From JARBUG01 sp035628915 (GTDB taxonomy: Bacteria > Bacillota > Sulfobacillia > Symbiobacteriales > Symbiobacteriaceae): a stretch of 64,000 nucleotides of DNA. The position numbers and the translations under genes were made by a program. The notes beneath the pieces are model-generated. The model was given only the letters and a program-made list of their open reading frames with translations, searched no databases and was not told the DNA's origin. The stretch covers positions 310,001 to 374,000 of the forward strand of contig DASPIW010000057.1 in the NCBI GenBank assembly GCA_035628915.1, written 5' to 3'. Of the stretch, positions 42,401 to 51,324 are shown piece by piece. Position 1 is the stretch's first letter; each line of letters starts with the position of its first letter.

Positions 42401-43281
42401 TTGGCCTGCTTCTCAACCTGATCACCTCAACGCTGCGCTCCGCCACTCCGCTTCTGCTTGCAGCACTGGGCGGCACCTTTTCCGAACGCAGTGGCGTCTT
42501 CAACATCGCTCTGGAAGGCATCATGATGATCGGCGCGTGGTTCGCGGTGTACGGTTCATATGCCACCGGTTCAGCCCTGATGGGCGTGCTGATGGCCGTC
42601 GTCGCCGGTATCCTTATCGCCGCCATCCATGCCGTGGCCTCTGTCCACTTCCAGGCCAACCAGGTGATTAGCGGCACCGCCATCAACCTGCTGGCCGCTG
42701 GCTTCACTGAGTTCTTCATGGTAAGGGTCTGGGGCGGTCAATCTCCCCGGGTCAAGACCGTTCCCAGCGTCGGACCCGAGTGGTTCCAACTGAGCTTCTT
42801 TGTCTACGTTGCCTTCGGCCTGGCGATCATATCCTGGTTTGTGCTGTATCGCACACCATGGGGCCTGCGGCTCCGGGCGGTGGGCGAACATCCAAAGGCG
42901 GCCGACACGGTCGGTGTCAGTGTCTACAAAATGCGGTACTGGGGCGTTCTGCTCTCCGGCCTGATGGCAGGGCTGGGTGGCGCAAGCCTCTCCATCGGCC
43001 TCGTCTCAGGGTTCAACTCCGGCATGACGGGCGGTCGCGGCTTCATCGGACTGGCGGCCATGATTTTCGGCAAGTGGAACCCCATCGGGGCCATCTGGGC
43101 CTGCCTGCTGTTCGGGGCGGCCGAGGGCCTGGGCACCCTGCTGCAGATTCGTGGCATTCCCGTACCGTATGAGTTTATGGTCATGGCACCCTACGTGGTG
43201 ACGATGCTGGCGCTGGCCGGCGTCGTCGGACGCTCGACACCGCCAGCCGCCGGCGGCATCCCCTACGAGAAGAGCCATTAG
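42397..43281 (+). CDS. BMP-type ABC importer permease 2
   Basis: The 294-residue second permease has about eight membrane helices with TPLLLAALGGTFSERSGVFN, LEGIMMIGAW, QVISGTAINLLAAGFTEF and GRGFIGLAAMIFGKWNPIG, all typical of the RbsC-like permeases paired with BMP receptors. It ends the operon and is followed by a strong terminator. Confidence 0.93.
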   Translation: MIGLLLNLITSTLRSATPLLLAALGGTFSERSGVFNIALEGIMMIGAWFAVYGSYATGSALMGVLMAVVAGILIAAIHAVASVHFQANQVISGTAINLLAAGFTEFFMVRVWGGQSPRVKTVPSVGPEWFQLSFFVYVAFGLAIISWFVLYRTPWGLRLRAVGEHPKAADTVGVSVYKMRYWGVLLSGLMAGLGGASLSIGLVSGFNSGMTGGRGFIGLAAMIFGKWNPIGAIWACLLFGAAEGLGTLLQIRGIPVPYEFMVMAPYVVTMLALAGVVGRSTPPAAGGIPYEKSH

Positions 43282-43295
43282 CCGCAATCCACACA

Positions 43296-43328
43296 GGCGC
43301 CCTGCCTTTGAAAGGCAGGGCGCCGTTT
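43296..43328 (+). terminator. Terminator of the nucleoside importer operon
   Basis: GGCGCCCTGCCTTT pairs with AAAGGCAGGGCGCC around a tiny loop, followed by GTTTGC. The stem is very stable and lies 15 bases after the last permease gene. Confidence 0.85.
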
Positions 43329-43333
43329 GCATT

Positions 43334-43465
43334 GTCATGCAGGGGTAATCGATCGGGTTCAACGCCGTCATGCAGGTGGTATCGGTCAGGTGCAACACTG
43401 TCATGCAGGTGGAATCGATCAGGCTTGACGCTGTCATGCGGGACGTTCCGATCAGGTTCCGTAGG
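43334..43465. repeat. Tandem repeat of four 33-base units
   Basis: Units start at 43334, 43367, 43400 and 43433. Each begins GTCATGCAGG or GTCATGCGGG and continues with a variable ATCGATCAGGTTCAACGCT-like part; the last unit is the most diverged. The period of 33 keeps an 11-residue period open in several frames (for example HDSVKPDRFHL-like repeats on the minus strand). There are no spacers, so this is not a CRISPR. The repeat sits right after the importer terminator and before the gene at 43604. Confidence 0.88.
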
Positions 43466-43603
43466 GTCTATCGGATGAACCCAACGATAGCAACGCCAGT
43501 GAACCGTGATCAATTAATTTTTCACGTTGCAGGAATACACACTGTGTCCATCCAATGATTGTTGTACGCCCCGCAGGCGAATTCTCTCCGGAGGGAAATG
43601 CTG

Positions 43604-44215
43604 ATGTCCAAGAACGAACCGGAACAGGCCCAGAACGTCCTGAACACAAAGCCCAGCCCGGTTCCGCTGATCGCAATTCCGGCAAACACTGCCGAAGCCC
43701 TCGCCAAGACCCGCTCCATGAATGATCCGACCATGTTGGTGATAACGGCTGCCAGCGCCCTTCTGAGCACTCTTGCCGCCGGCATGATTGCCGCCGCTGC
43801 CACCGACAATAACCTCGGCACCCCGAGGCCCAGCGAGGGCATGGTCGGCACAGACCAATCCAATACCTACATGTACATCGTGCCGGTCAAGCCCAATACC
43901 CCGGGCGCCACGGAGATCAAATACCGGAAGAGCGGCGCCTCCATCAACTTGTATCCACTGTTCTCCAAACTGGACCGGCTCGTTCCCAAGGGCATTCGTG
44001 AGTACTATGACGTCAAGCCGACCCCCGGCGAAGTCACCATCGGGAATGTGAAGGGCTGGGGCGTATATATCGATCTGACCGACTTCTCCAAAGAAGCGGT
44101 CTCACGATTGAGCGAAGAAGAGAAAGCCAGGCGCAACGCAAAGCGTCGCCAAACCATCGCTGCGAAGAAAGCTGCGAAGGAGAGCGCTCCCGCAACTGAG
44201 GAAACCGCCGAGTAG
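43604..44215 (+). CDS. Hypothetical protein with Lys/Arg/Ala-rich tail, 203 aa
   Basis: The ATG at 43604 has GGAGGG eight bases upstream. The N-terminal part is polar (NEPEQAQNVLNTKPSPV), then comes a hydrophobic stretch (TMLVITAASALLSTLAAGMIAAAA) that could be a membrane segment, then a soluble middle (TYMYIVPVKPNTPGA) and a basic helical tail (KARRNAKRRQTIAAKKAAKE). I recognise no family. The tail looks like those of nucleic-acid- or membrane-surface-binding proteins. It stands alone, behind the tandem repeat. Confidence 0.6.
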   Translation: MSKNEPEQAQNVLNTKPSPVPLIAIPANTAEALAKTRSMNDPTMLVITAASALLSTLAAGMIAAAATDNNLGTPRPSEGMVGTDQSNTYMYIVPVKPNTPGATEIKYRKSGASINLYPLFSKLDRLVPKGIREYYDVKPTPGEVTIGNVKGWGVYIDLTDFSKEAVSRLSEEEKARRNAKRRQTIAAKKAAKESAPATEETAE

Positions 44216-44230
44216 GGTAATGGAAAACAA

Positions 44231-44629
44231 CTAGCCCCGCAGCGAGGGCCGCAGATTTGCCTCACTCTTGAGCAAGTGCCTGATTCCCTTGCCGGCAAAG
44301 GGTTCATCGGCAAAGCGGGGAATGACGTGAAGATGGGCATGGTGGATCGACTGCCCGCCCGCCTCGCCGCAGTTCCAGCCTACATTGAAGCCGTCTGGCG
44401 CCAGCTCCCGCACCATCTTCTCGCGGGCCTTCAGCAGGAGATCCCGAACCGCCCACCACTCTGCGTCGGTCAGATCGAAGACCGTGGGGCGGTGCGCCTT
44501 TGGCACAATGATGCCCGATCCCTGGAGCACAGGTTCCACACCTTCCAGGAAGAGACAGTACTCGTTTTCAAGGCCGACACGGCCGACATACTCCGGGTCG
44601 CGGACGCAGAAAGGGCAATCGTTCGGCAA
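44231..44629 (-). CDS. HIT-family nucleotide-binding hydrolase
   Basis: The histidine triad reads QSIHHAHLHVIPRF, with the catalytic middle His, and an N-terminal CPFC pair may bind zinc. Family members hydrolyse dinucleoside polyphosphates or nucleotide phosphoramidates. I place the start at a TTG at 44629 because GAGGAGG lies eight bases upstream of it; the ATG at 44650 lies before that site and lacks its own. Other TTG starts occur in the window. The product is about 132 residues, normal for the family. Confidence 0.87.
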   Translation of the reverse strand: MPNDCPFCVRDPEYVGRVGLENEYCLFLEGVEPVLQGSGIIVPKAHRPTVFDLTDAEWWAVRDLLLKAREKMVRELAPDGFNVGWNCGEAGGQSIHHAHLHVIPRFADEPFAGKGIRHLLKSEANLRPSLRG

Positions 44630-44707
44630 GTGTGGTGCCTCCTCTAGCATTCAATAAGTTTCGCCGTTTCATTGTTCTTTGCTTTCACGAAAGTCTCCTT
44701 TCGCCCA

Positions 44708-44751
44708 ATCAAAGGAAACCGCACGGCCCGTACCGGGTCCGTGCGGTTTCC
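44708..44751 (-). terminator. Terminator of the VWA protein gene
   Basis: On the minus strand GGAAACCGCACGG pairs with CCGTGCGGTTTCC, followed by TTTGATT. It lies 14 bases beyond the stop of the VWA gene. Confidence 0.88.
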
Positions 44752-44764
44752 TGCTGTCCGTTGC

Positions 44765-46300
44765 TCAGTTCCGATGCGCCTGATGGTTACCCCGGTCGAG
44801 CAGTCCGGAAACGCTCAAGACCACGTTGTTGGCCCCATCTTTGATCTCAATGGTCGCCATGTCGGCGCTGCCGGGCTCGCCCGCATCCGTGAACGTCCAG
44901 GTTGCCGTGGCGCCCACCTGGTTATTGAGCCGGCCGGACCCGGTGCCCACGTAGGTATCGAAGGGTGCATTCGGCGGCGCCGGTGCCAGGTTCTCATCAT
45001 CGTAGCAGAGGGCCGAGGTGAGGCTCTCCAAGTGGAAGCGGTTCCGACCCCAGTTGACTTCGAGTCGATTGGGCCCTTCAGTCGCATCGCAGTACAGCGT
45101 GAACCCGTGGGTCACCCGCTCGCCCCCCGCCGTGAAGACGCTGCCGCCGCCGGTCATGCGGCCATCGCGGACGGGCACCGGCGGGCACTTGGGCACGGTG
45201 ATGGTCACCTGCTTCTGGGCGGCGACCGAGCCATCAGCTAGCACATCGAGCGTGCCGGTGAACACCTGCTCCGCATCGGCACAGCGTACCGTCCCCAGCC
45301 AGCTGACATGGAACTCAAGCACGTGCTCCACGTTCGATGCAAGCGGCCCATAGGTGGCCGGGGTGATCGAGCTGACAAACTGAGCGGTAGCGCCTGTCGG
45401 CACGAGGCTCAGGCTGTTGATGGTGGTGACGGCGTTGGTCACCAGGTCCTTGATCAAGTCGACGATGTCGGCGCTGTTGACGCCGGTGACGTGGCTGCCG
45501 CCGGTGGCTGCAGCAATGCGGGTGGCCTGGCCCGCTGTGCCGCCCGGGGCGCCGCAGGCGGCGTTATAGTCGCCGGCGCCCAGCGTCGGGTTGTCATCCA
45601 TGCCGGCAGGGTAGCCGGTCATCGTACTGATGCCGATAAACGTGACGCCGGCACCCGCCAGTTTCGCCGTTACGGAGGCCTCAGTGATGTCATAGGGGAG
45701 TCCTGAGATGGTCTGGCAGACGGCGTCATGTCCCGGCGCATCGCCGAAGACCACGAGGATTTTCTTGGCGCCGGACCGCCAGCCAATCGTCCCGCCGAGC
45801 GGGGCCGCATCGTCAGCGATCCGGTCATAGGCGTAGAGCTGACCTTCAGGCCCGTCGGCGCCGCCGCCGGCGGACCAGCCCGAAATGGCAGTCTGCACAT
45901 CCATGGTATTCGTGGTCACGCTCTGCGCATGGTGAAAGGCATATGCGTCCCACGGGAAGTCCTTGTAATCGCCGGCCCCGAAGGCGAGGTCAACGCCGGG
46001 CAGTGCCGCGATGAGGCCATTGACAATGCTCGATGCACCGGTCTTGACCGAAGCAATCGGCCCGCCCATACTCCCGGTCGTATCTGCAAGCAGATAGACG
46101 TCGGCTTTGGTGACCCCGGTTCCGGCGGGCACCGTGACGGTAATCGTTTCATCCCAGGTCTGACCCTCTTCGAGCGTAAAGTTGTTGATCTCAGGACTGA
46201 TGGTGACCCCTCCCGCGCCAACGGCGAGCCCGGGCACTGCCAAGCTCATCAATAACGTCATGAAAGCTGCAACAGCGGTGCGATAGGGCCTGTGCTTCAT
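44765..46300 (-). CDS. Secreted von Willebrand factor A domain protein
   Basis: A signal peptide (basic start, MTLLMSLAVPGLAVGA) leads to a mature surface or secreted protein of about 480 residues. A VWA domain begins at ADVYLLADTTGSMGGPIASV, where DTTGS is the metal-binding MIDAS motif (DxxGS form DTTGS); KKILVVFGDAPGHD is its next strand, and TGGSHVTGV ends it. A beta-rich C-terminal half without recognised family follows, with GRMTGGGSVF and several Cys. The start is the ATG at 46300 (AAAGGA nine bases upstream); a TTG at 46306 is possible. It is monocistronic. Ligand binding or adhesion is the likely type of role. Confidence 0.82.
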   Translation of the reverse strand: MKHRPYRTAVAAFMTLLMSLAVPGLAVGAGGVTISPEINNFTLEEGQTWDETITVTVPAGTGVTKADVYLLADTTGSMGGPIASVKTGASSIVNGLIAALPGVDLAFGAGDYKDFPWDAYAFHHAQSVTTNTMDVQTAISGWSAGGGADGPEGQLYAYDRIADDAAPLGGTIGWRSGAKKILVVFGDAPGHDAVCQTISGLPYDITEASVTAKLAGAGVTFIGISTMTGYPAGMDDNPTLGAGDYNAACGAPGGTAGQATRIAAATGGSHVTGVNSADIVDLIKDLVTNAVTTINSLSLVPTGATAQFVSSITPATYGPLASNVEHVLEFHVSWLGTVRCADAEQVFTGTLDVLADGSVAAQKQVTITVPKCPPVPVRDGRMTGGGSVFTAGGERVTHGFTLYCDATEGPNRLEVNWGRNRFHLESLTSALCYDDENLAPAPPNAPFDTYVGTGSGRLNNQVGATATWTFTDAGEPGSADMATIEIKDGANNVVLSVSGLLDRGNHQAHRN

Positions 46301-46423
46301 CTTCAATCATCCTTTCTGTATGTATTGGAAAACCGCAGCGATCCCAACAATTTCCAAGGTATCACAAGATTGTCCTGCCCGTCTGCGGCAGCGATGGGTT
46401 TCTCCTGCAGGCGCAAACGCGCG

Positions 46424-46450
46424 AAAAACCCACCCCGCAAGGGGGTGGGC
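46424..46450 (-). terminator. Terminator of the ABC export/chrA operon
   Basis: On the minus strand GCCCACCCC pairs with GGGGTGGG across a short loop, followed by TTTTTCG, 10 bases after the stop. Confidence 0.88.
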
Positions 46451-46459
46451 TCCACGGCT

Positions 46460-47602
46460 CTACATCCCTTTGATCAACCAGCCCAGCACGGCGCCAGCCA
46501 GCACAAGCCAGGCGGAATTGAGCTTCCTGAACCGTAGCAGCACGCCCATGGCAGCCAAACCGAGCAGCACGGCACGCCAGTCGGCCATTGATGCCCGCCC
46601 CAGCGCCAGTGTGACAGCCGCCATCAGTCCGAGCGATGCGGCGTTGGCCCCGTCCAGGAAGCCGGCCATCCACGGCGACTGACGCAGCCTGGGCAGCAGC
46701 GGACCCGACACCGCCACGAAGAAGAAGCCCGGCAGGAAAATGGCAACGGTGGCCACCACGGCGCCAGCCCACCCCGCGACCAGATACCCCACAAAGGTAG
46801 CGGTGGTGAACAGTGGTCCCGGCGTGAACTGCCCCACGGCCACGGCGTCCAGCAACTGCCGGGAGGTCAGCCAGCCCCAGCGCTCCACCAGGTCGCCCTG
46901 TAGGAAAGCCAGCAGCACGTATCCGCTGCCGTACAGCACCGATCCGACTTTGAGAAAGAAGAGTCCCAGGGCGCCCAGCGTCGGCCCGCCGCCCACTGCC
47001 GCGGCGACGGCCGGTGCCGCCTCAAACCCGAGCAGCCAGACCGGCGCCGCCCCATACAGAGCCGATCGGTTCTTCACCACCATGACCGTCAGGGCGATGC
47101 CGAAGAGCAGGGGCACCTCGCCCAGTCCCAGTAGGGCGCCCACCAGGACGGCTGCGCCGGCCACCCCGGTGACCCAGTCTTTCAGGGCCGTCCGGACAAG
47201 CTGCCACAGTGCGTGGGCGACAATAGCCAAAATGACGGGCTTGACTCCGTACAGCAGCCATTCCGCCTGGGGCAGGGTGCCGAACCGGACGTAAACCCAG
47301 GCAAGTGCCATGACCATCAGCATCGCAGGGAGGATGAAGCCCACGCCGCCGACGATCAGGCCGGGCCATCCGGCCCGCACGTACCCAAGGTGGATGGCGA
47401 GCTCCGTCGAGTTGGGGCCGGGAATCAGGTTGGTGGCGCCGAGCAGGTCCAGGAACCGCTGCCGGTCCACCCACTGACGCCGCTCCACCACCTCATCCTG
47501 CATCAGCCCAATGGCCGCCGCCGGCCCGCCGAACGCCGTCATGCCCAGTTTCAGAAAGACGGCCGCCACTTCACGCACTCGCCCTGCGTCCAGTCCCTTC
47601 AC
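46460..47602 (-). CDS. ChrA-family chromate-type transporter
   Basis: The 380-residue protein consists of two homologous membrane halves. Each begins with the family signature: LKLGMTAFGGPAAAIGLM with LGATNLIPGPNSTELA in the first half, and LKVGSVLYGSGYVLLAFL with AVGQFTPGPLFTTATF in the second. ChrA proteins export chromate or take part in sulfate-like anion exchange; not all members give chromate resistance. The start is taken as the GTG at 47602, only 5 bases after the upstream ATPase gene, with an uncertain ribosome binding site. Its link to the ABC operon is positional only. Confidence 0.88.
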   Translation of the reverse strand: MKGLDAGRVREVAAVFLKLGMTAFGGPAAAIGLMQDEVVERRQWVDRQRFLDLLGATNLIPGPNSTELAIHLGYVRAGWPGLIVGGVGFILPAMLMVMALAWVYVRFGTLPQAEWLLYGVKPVILAIVAHALWQLVRTALKDWVTGVAGAAVLVGALLGLGEVPLLFGIALTVMVVKNRSALYGAAPVWLLGFEAAPAVAAAVGGGPTLGALGLFFLKVGSVLYGSGYVLLAFLQGDLVERWGWLTSRQLLDAVAVGQFTPGPLFTTATFVGYLVAGWAGAVVATVAIFLPGFFFVAVSGPLLPRLRQSPWMAGFLDGANAASLGLMAAVTLALGRASMADWRAVLLGLAAMGVLLRFRKLNSAWLVLAGAVLGWLIKGM

Positions 47603-47607
47603 CCCCG

Positions 47608-48465
47608 TTACGGTTTCCGAACGACAATGCGGTCCCCGTCCACTTCCACTCGGGCCCGGTCTCCCAGCCCCACCTGCTGGCGCAGTTCCTGCGGAATCTG
47701 CAGGCGGCCGGCGCTGTCCAGCACCACCAACTCATCATGGGTCTCTTCGGCAGACGCCCGGTCAGGGTCGGGCCCCCGCCGCACCGCTTCCTGCGCCACT
47801 TTCCCGTCCCGAATGAGGACGTACCGGTCAACGGCCCTGGCCAACGCCCGGTCGTGCGTGACAATGACCACCGTAGTGCCCCACCGCCGGTTCACATCCC
47901 GAAAGATCTCCAGAATGCGGGCGGCCGTAGCGGTATCCACGTTGCCCGTCGGCTCGTCGGCCAGCAGCAACTGGGGCTGGTTGGCCAGGGCCAGGGCAAT
48001 GGCCACCCGCTGCTGCTCGCCGCCCGACAGCATCAGCAGCCGGTGATGGGACCTGCCCGCAAGGCCTACGGCCTCGAGCAGTTCACGCGCCCGCTCCAGG
48101 ACGGCGGGCCCGGCTTTGCCCGCCAGCTGCATGGGCAGCATGACGTTCTCCATCGCCGTCAGATACGGAATCAGGTTTCTGGCGTTGTTCTGCCACACGA
48201 AGCCAACGGCCTCACGCTGGTACTTGACCCGCTGGGCCGCCGTCAGGCGCAGCAGGTCGAACTCGGCCACGAAGCACCGCCCGGCGGACGGTTGGTCCAG
48301 GGCGCCGAGAATGTTGAGCAGCGTCGACTTGCCCGAACCGGAGTTGCCGATGATCGCCATCATCTCGCCGGCCTGCACCGTCAGGTCCAACCCCTGCAGG
48401 GCGAAGACTTCGAGGTCGGCAATCTTGTAGATCTTCACCAGGCCCTCGCAACGAATGAACGACAT
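47608..48465 (-). CDS. ABC exporter ATPase with C-terminal AbrB/SpoVT-like domain
   Basis: The first 225 residues are a MacB/LolD-type ATPase: Walker A IIGNSGSGKSTLLNILGAL, signature LSGGEQQRVAIALALA, Walker B LLLADEPTGNVD and the switch His in VIVTHDRAL. The last 45 residues (ELVVLDSAGRLQIPQELRQQ, then VGLGDRARVEVDGDRIVV) have the swapped-hairpin pattern of AbrB/SpoVT DNA-binding or antitoxin domains. Such a domain on a transport ATPase is unusual; it might only serve dimerisation. The gene follows the large permease by 12 bases. Confidence 0.85.
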   Translation of the reverse strand: MSFIRCEGLVKIYKIADLEVFALQGLDLTVQAGEMMAIIGNSGSGKSTLLNILGALDQPSAGRCFVAEFDLLRLTAAQRVKYQREAVGFVWQNNARNLIPYLTAMENVMLPMQLAGKAGPAVLERARELLEAVGLAGRSHHRLLMLSGGEQQRVAIALALANQPQLLLADEPTGNVDTATAARILEIFRDVNRRWGTTVVIVTHDRALARAVDRYVLIRDGKVAQEAVRRGPDPDRASAEETHDELVVLDSAGRLQIPQELRQQVGLGDRARVEVDGDRIVVRKP

Positions 48466-48477
48466 GCCTGCCCCCTC

Positions 48478-51318
48478 CTACTGATCTTCGCCGAGCTTGA
48501 TCGCCTCGTGTACCCGCATCCGGCTCAGCACGGCCAGCAGACCGGTCAGTCCCGCAACCAGCATGAAGAGGAGCACCACATACAGGCGAATGCGGTCGGA
48601 AGGATCAGCCACGATCACAAACGGCGGCGTCTGCGAGGCGGGATCAAGCCCCTGCTGCAGGAACGGCACAAACAGGTCGGCTGCCACCAGTCCGAGGCCC
48701 GTCCCCAGTGCCACGCCGAGGCCAACCGAGAGGATCTGCTCGAGCGCCACGGCGCTCAGCAACTGCCGGACCGAAAGGCCCATGGCCCGCAGCACGCCGA
48801 ACTGGAGCACCCGGCCCCGGACGCTCAGGGCAGCGTAAAGCCAGAAGCCCAGCATGGTGATGACGGCCGAGAGGAGAAAACCGGAAGTCAATCCGCCAAG
48901 CAGACCGTTTAGCTGCGGGTCCCGCCTGGCATTGACCAGTGCCTTGCGCTGATCGACCGCCTGCAGCGTCAGAATCGACTGGTCGGCCAGCGCATCGATG
49001 ATCGGCTGGACCTTGGCGTTCTCCTTCAGCTTCATCCAGACGACATACGGCTGCAGCCCCAGGCTCCGCTCAATGTAATCGAGGTTGGCGATGAAGAAGT
49101 CGCCTTCCTGGGCGTAAAGACTTGGCCAGTACCCGATGGCGCCGTAGATCACCAGGGAGACCTCCTGGTTCGTCTCGGACATCAGGCTGATCCGGTCGCC
49201 CGGCTGCAGCTTGTGCTTTTGCAGGAAGGCCGGCGTAACCAGCACACCCTCCTCGTCCTGCGACAGCAGGTTGAGGTACTCATAAAAGTGAGCCGGTGCC
49301 AGGTCGGAGCGGAACCAGGCCACCCTGCCGAAATCGTCGGGATCGATCGAGACCAGCCGTCCCCGCCCCTGCTGCCGCCCGCTGACCAGTGCGACCACGG
49401 GCTCCCGCCGGACCCGGGCCGGATGCTCCACGCCGGGCAGGCTGTAGTGGACGTTCCAGGGCGGGACCAGCACATCCTTAACCGGTCCGTCAGGGGAATC
49501 CTGCAGATACTCCCAGACTTCTTCCAGCACCAGATCGGCGCCGCCGGCGTAGCGGACCCGGTCTGCCGTATTGCGTTCCAATGTCCGGGCGGCTGCCGCA
49601 CTGTACAGGCCCATGCCGACGGTCAGGGTGAGCAGCAGCACGACCGGGGTGTAACTGGAGGCGGCGCGGCTCAATTGGGTCAGCGTCAGGTAGAGGGGCG
49701 CCCCAGCCCGCCGCTCCGCCAGTTTTGCCACCACCAGGGCGGCCAGGGGCACCGCCCGGAGCAGCACCAGCCCGATGCCGGCCACGAACAGGGCGGGCGC
49801 CAAAATATCCAGGGGCTGCATCAGCACCATCTCGGCGCGGGCCGAGACCGGACCTGCCGCCACCTTGGCCATGGCGGCAACGGCTGCGGCGTGCTTTTGT
49901 TGCAGGGTATAGTAAGCATACGCGGCCAGGGCAACGCTGAGGATATCCAGCCCCCACCGCGCCCAGAAGGGGCGCTGCAGCTTACGGGCGCTCTCCGACT
50001 TATAGGAGATGATCGACAGCCGGGCGGCGGGGGCCACCGGTGCGACATAGGCCAATATGGCCAGAGCTGCCGCCGCCAGCCCGTATAGCCAAAAGTCCGG
50101 CGAGAGCAGAAGCTCCGGCTGCTGACGGTCCACGAACTGCAGGAAGCCGGAGCTGGCGCCCATCGCCCGGGCCAGGAGAATCCCCAGCGGGTATCCCCCC
50201 GTCAGGGCGAGACCGCCCAACAGTGCGCCTTCAAGCAGGTAAACGCCGACCACCTGCCAGAGGCTGGCGCCCCGGCTGCGCAGCACGGAGATCTCCTGGC
50301 GCTGCCCGTCGACCATCAGGCCCGATGTGACCATGAGGAAGTACGCTACGACTACCAGCGGCGGCACGGCCAGCAGCAGAAGCATCAGCTGCAGTTCTCG
50401 GGCCTTGAACAGAAAACGCTGGAGCAGATCGAACGGACCCTCGAGATACTCGGTGTTCGGCAGCACCCGTGCGACTCGTGCCTCCAGTTCGTACTGGTCG
50501 GACAGGAGCCGGTAGACATCGGTCATCTTGACGTCTTCCCGCCGGATGCCATAGTACCAGGAGTACTGGCCGGCGACCGCCTGCGGCTCGGCCAGTACCG
50601 ATTTCCGGAACGTCTGCTCCGGGACGAACAACTGCTTGTCAAAGGCTCCGCCCATGAACCAGTACAGGTCAGTGGGATCGATCCGGCGGAACGCGCCGAC
50701 GACCGTCACCTTCACGGTCGGCGAGTCCTCGCTGCGGTTGACCGGGACGAGCATGACCGCACCAACGGTGATCTCCTGCTCATCGAGCGCAGCCTCTTCC
50801 ACAAGCACTTCGTACCCGCCCGGACCGACGCCTTCGGCGGGCCATCGCCCATCGATGATCGCGATATGCTGCTGCAGGTCGGACAGGAAAGCCAGCGCCA
50901 TCCACCGATCAATATGGTCGTCCATCACCGCCGGGTCAAACGGGCGGGCGCGCGTCAAGTCCAGCGCGCCGTAGCGGACGAACGGAACGATGGGCAGCCC
51001 GATGAGCCCGGGGCCCTCCTGCGTGGCAATCGCATCGGCGGCCGCATATTGGGCGGGCGTAGTGGGATGCTTCTCCGTTTCAAAATGTGCCAGGTGCACG
51101 GCCGCGGGCATCCGCGAATCGGCGATGCCCGCCAGTTCCAACTGGAGCACGCGCTGCAGGGCGCCGGCGGCGAAGGCCGGCACGCTGCATGCCGCCGCCA
51201 CGGCCACCGTAAAGCCGAGCAGCAGCCCCGCTGCCAGCCGCCGGTTGGTCGCCAGACGGCGTGCGGCAATGCGGAGGGTCGCCGCTAGCCACGCCAGGGA
51301 GGTGCGCACTCGCTTCAC
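48478..51318 (-). CDS. Large ABC transporter permease of the FtsX/MacB type
   Basis: The 946-residue membrane protein has an N-terminal helix, a large extracytoplasmic domain (about 60-320), a block of helices with the FtsX-type core (VPPLVVVAYFLMVTSGLMVD, then EISVLRSRGASLWQVVGVYL), a second extracytoplasmic domain (about 620-780), and a final helix set with LQFGVLRAMGLSVRQLL. Thus two FtsX modules are fused in one chain. The GTG at 51318 has GGGAGG upstream. The genes on both sides encode an ATPase or the fusion lipoprotein, so this is the membrane part of a MacAB-like system for a peptide, lipid or drug. Confidence 0.9.
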   Translation of the reverse strand: MKRVRTSLAWLAATLRIAARRLATNRRLAAGLLLGFTVAVAAACSVPAFAAGALQRVLQLELAGIADSRMPAAVHLAHFETEKHPTTPAQYAAADAIATQEGPGLIGLPIVPFVRYGALDLTRARPFDPAVMDDHIDRWMALAFLSDLQQHIAIIDGRWPAEGVGPGGYEVLVEEAALDEQEITVGAVMLVPVNRSEDSPTVKVTVVGAFRRIDPTDLYWFMGGAFDKQLFVPEQTFRKSVLAEPQAVAGQYSWYYGIRREDVKMTDVYRLLSDQYELEARVARVLPNTEYLEGPFDLLQRFLFKARELQLMLLLLAVPPLVVVAYFLMVTSGLMVDGQRQEISVLRSRGASLWQVVGVYLLEGALLGGLALTGGYPLGILLARAMGASSGFLQFVDRQQPELLLSPDFWLYGLAAAALAILAYVAPVAPAARLSIISYKSESARKLQRPFWARWGLDILSVALAAYAYYTLQQKHAAAVAAMAKVAAGPVSARAEMVLMQPLDILAPALFVAGIGLVLLRAVPLAALVVAKLAERRAGAPLYLTLTQLSRAASSYTPVVLLLTLTVGMGLYSAAAARTLERNTADRVRYAGGADLVLEEVWEYLQDSPDGPVKDVLVPPWNVHYSLPGVEHPARVRREPVVALVSGRQQGRGRLVSIDPDDFGRVAWFRSDLAPAHFYEYLNLLSQDEEGVLVTPAFLQKHKLQPGDRISLMSETNQEVSLVIYGAIGYWPSLYAQEGDFFIANLDYIERSLGLQPYVVWMKLKENAKVQPIIDALADQSILTLQAVDQRKALVNARRDPQLNGLLGGLTSGFLLSAVITMLGFWLYAALSVRGRVLQFGVLRAMGLSVRQLLSAVALEQILSVGLGVALGTGLGLVAADLFVPFLQQGLDPASQTPPFVIVADPSDRIRLYVVLLFMLVAGLTGLLAVLSRMRVHEAIKLGEDQ

Positions 51319-51324
51319 GGCTGC

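Noticed and set aside
43334..43465. CRISPR array
   Set aside because: The units are contiguous 33-base repeats without spacers, and no cas gene is near.
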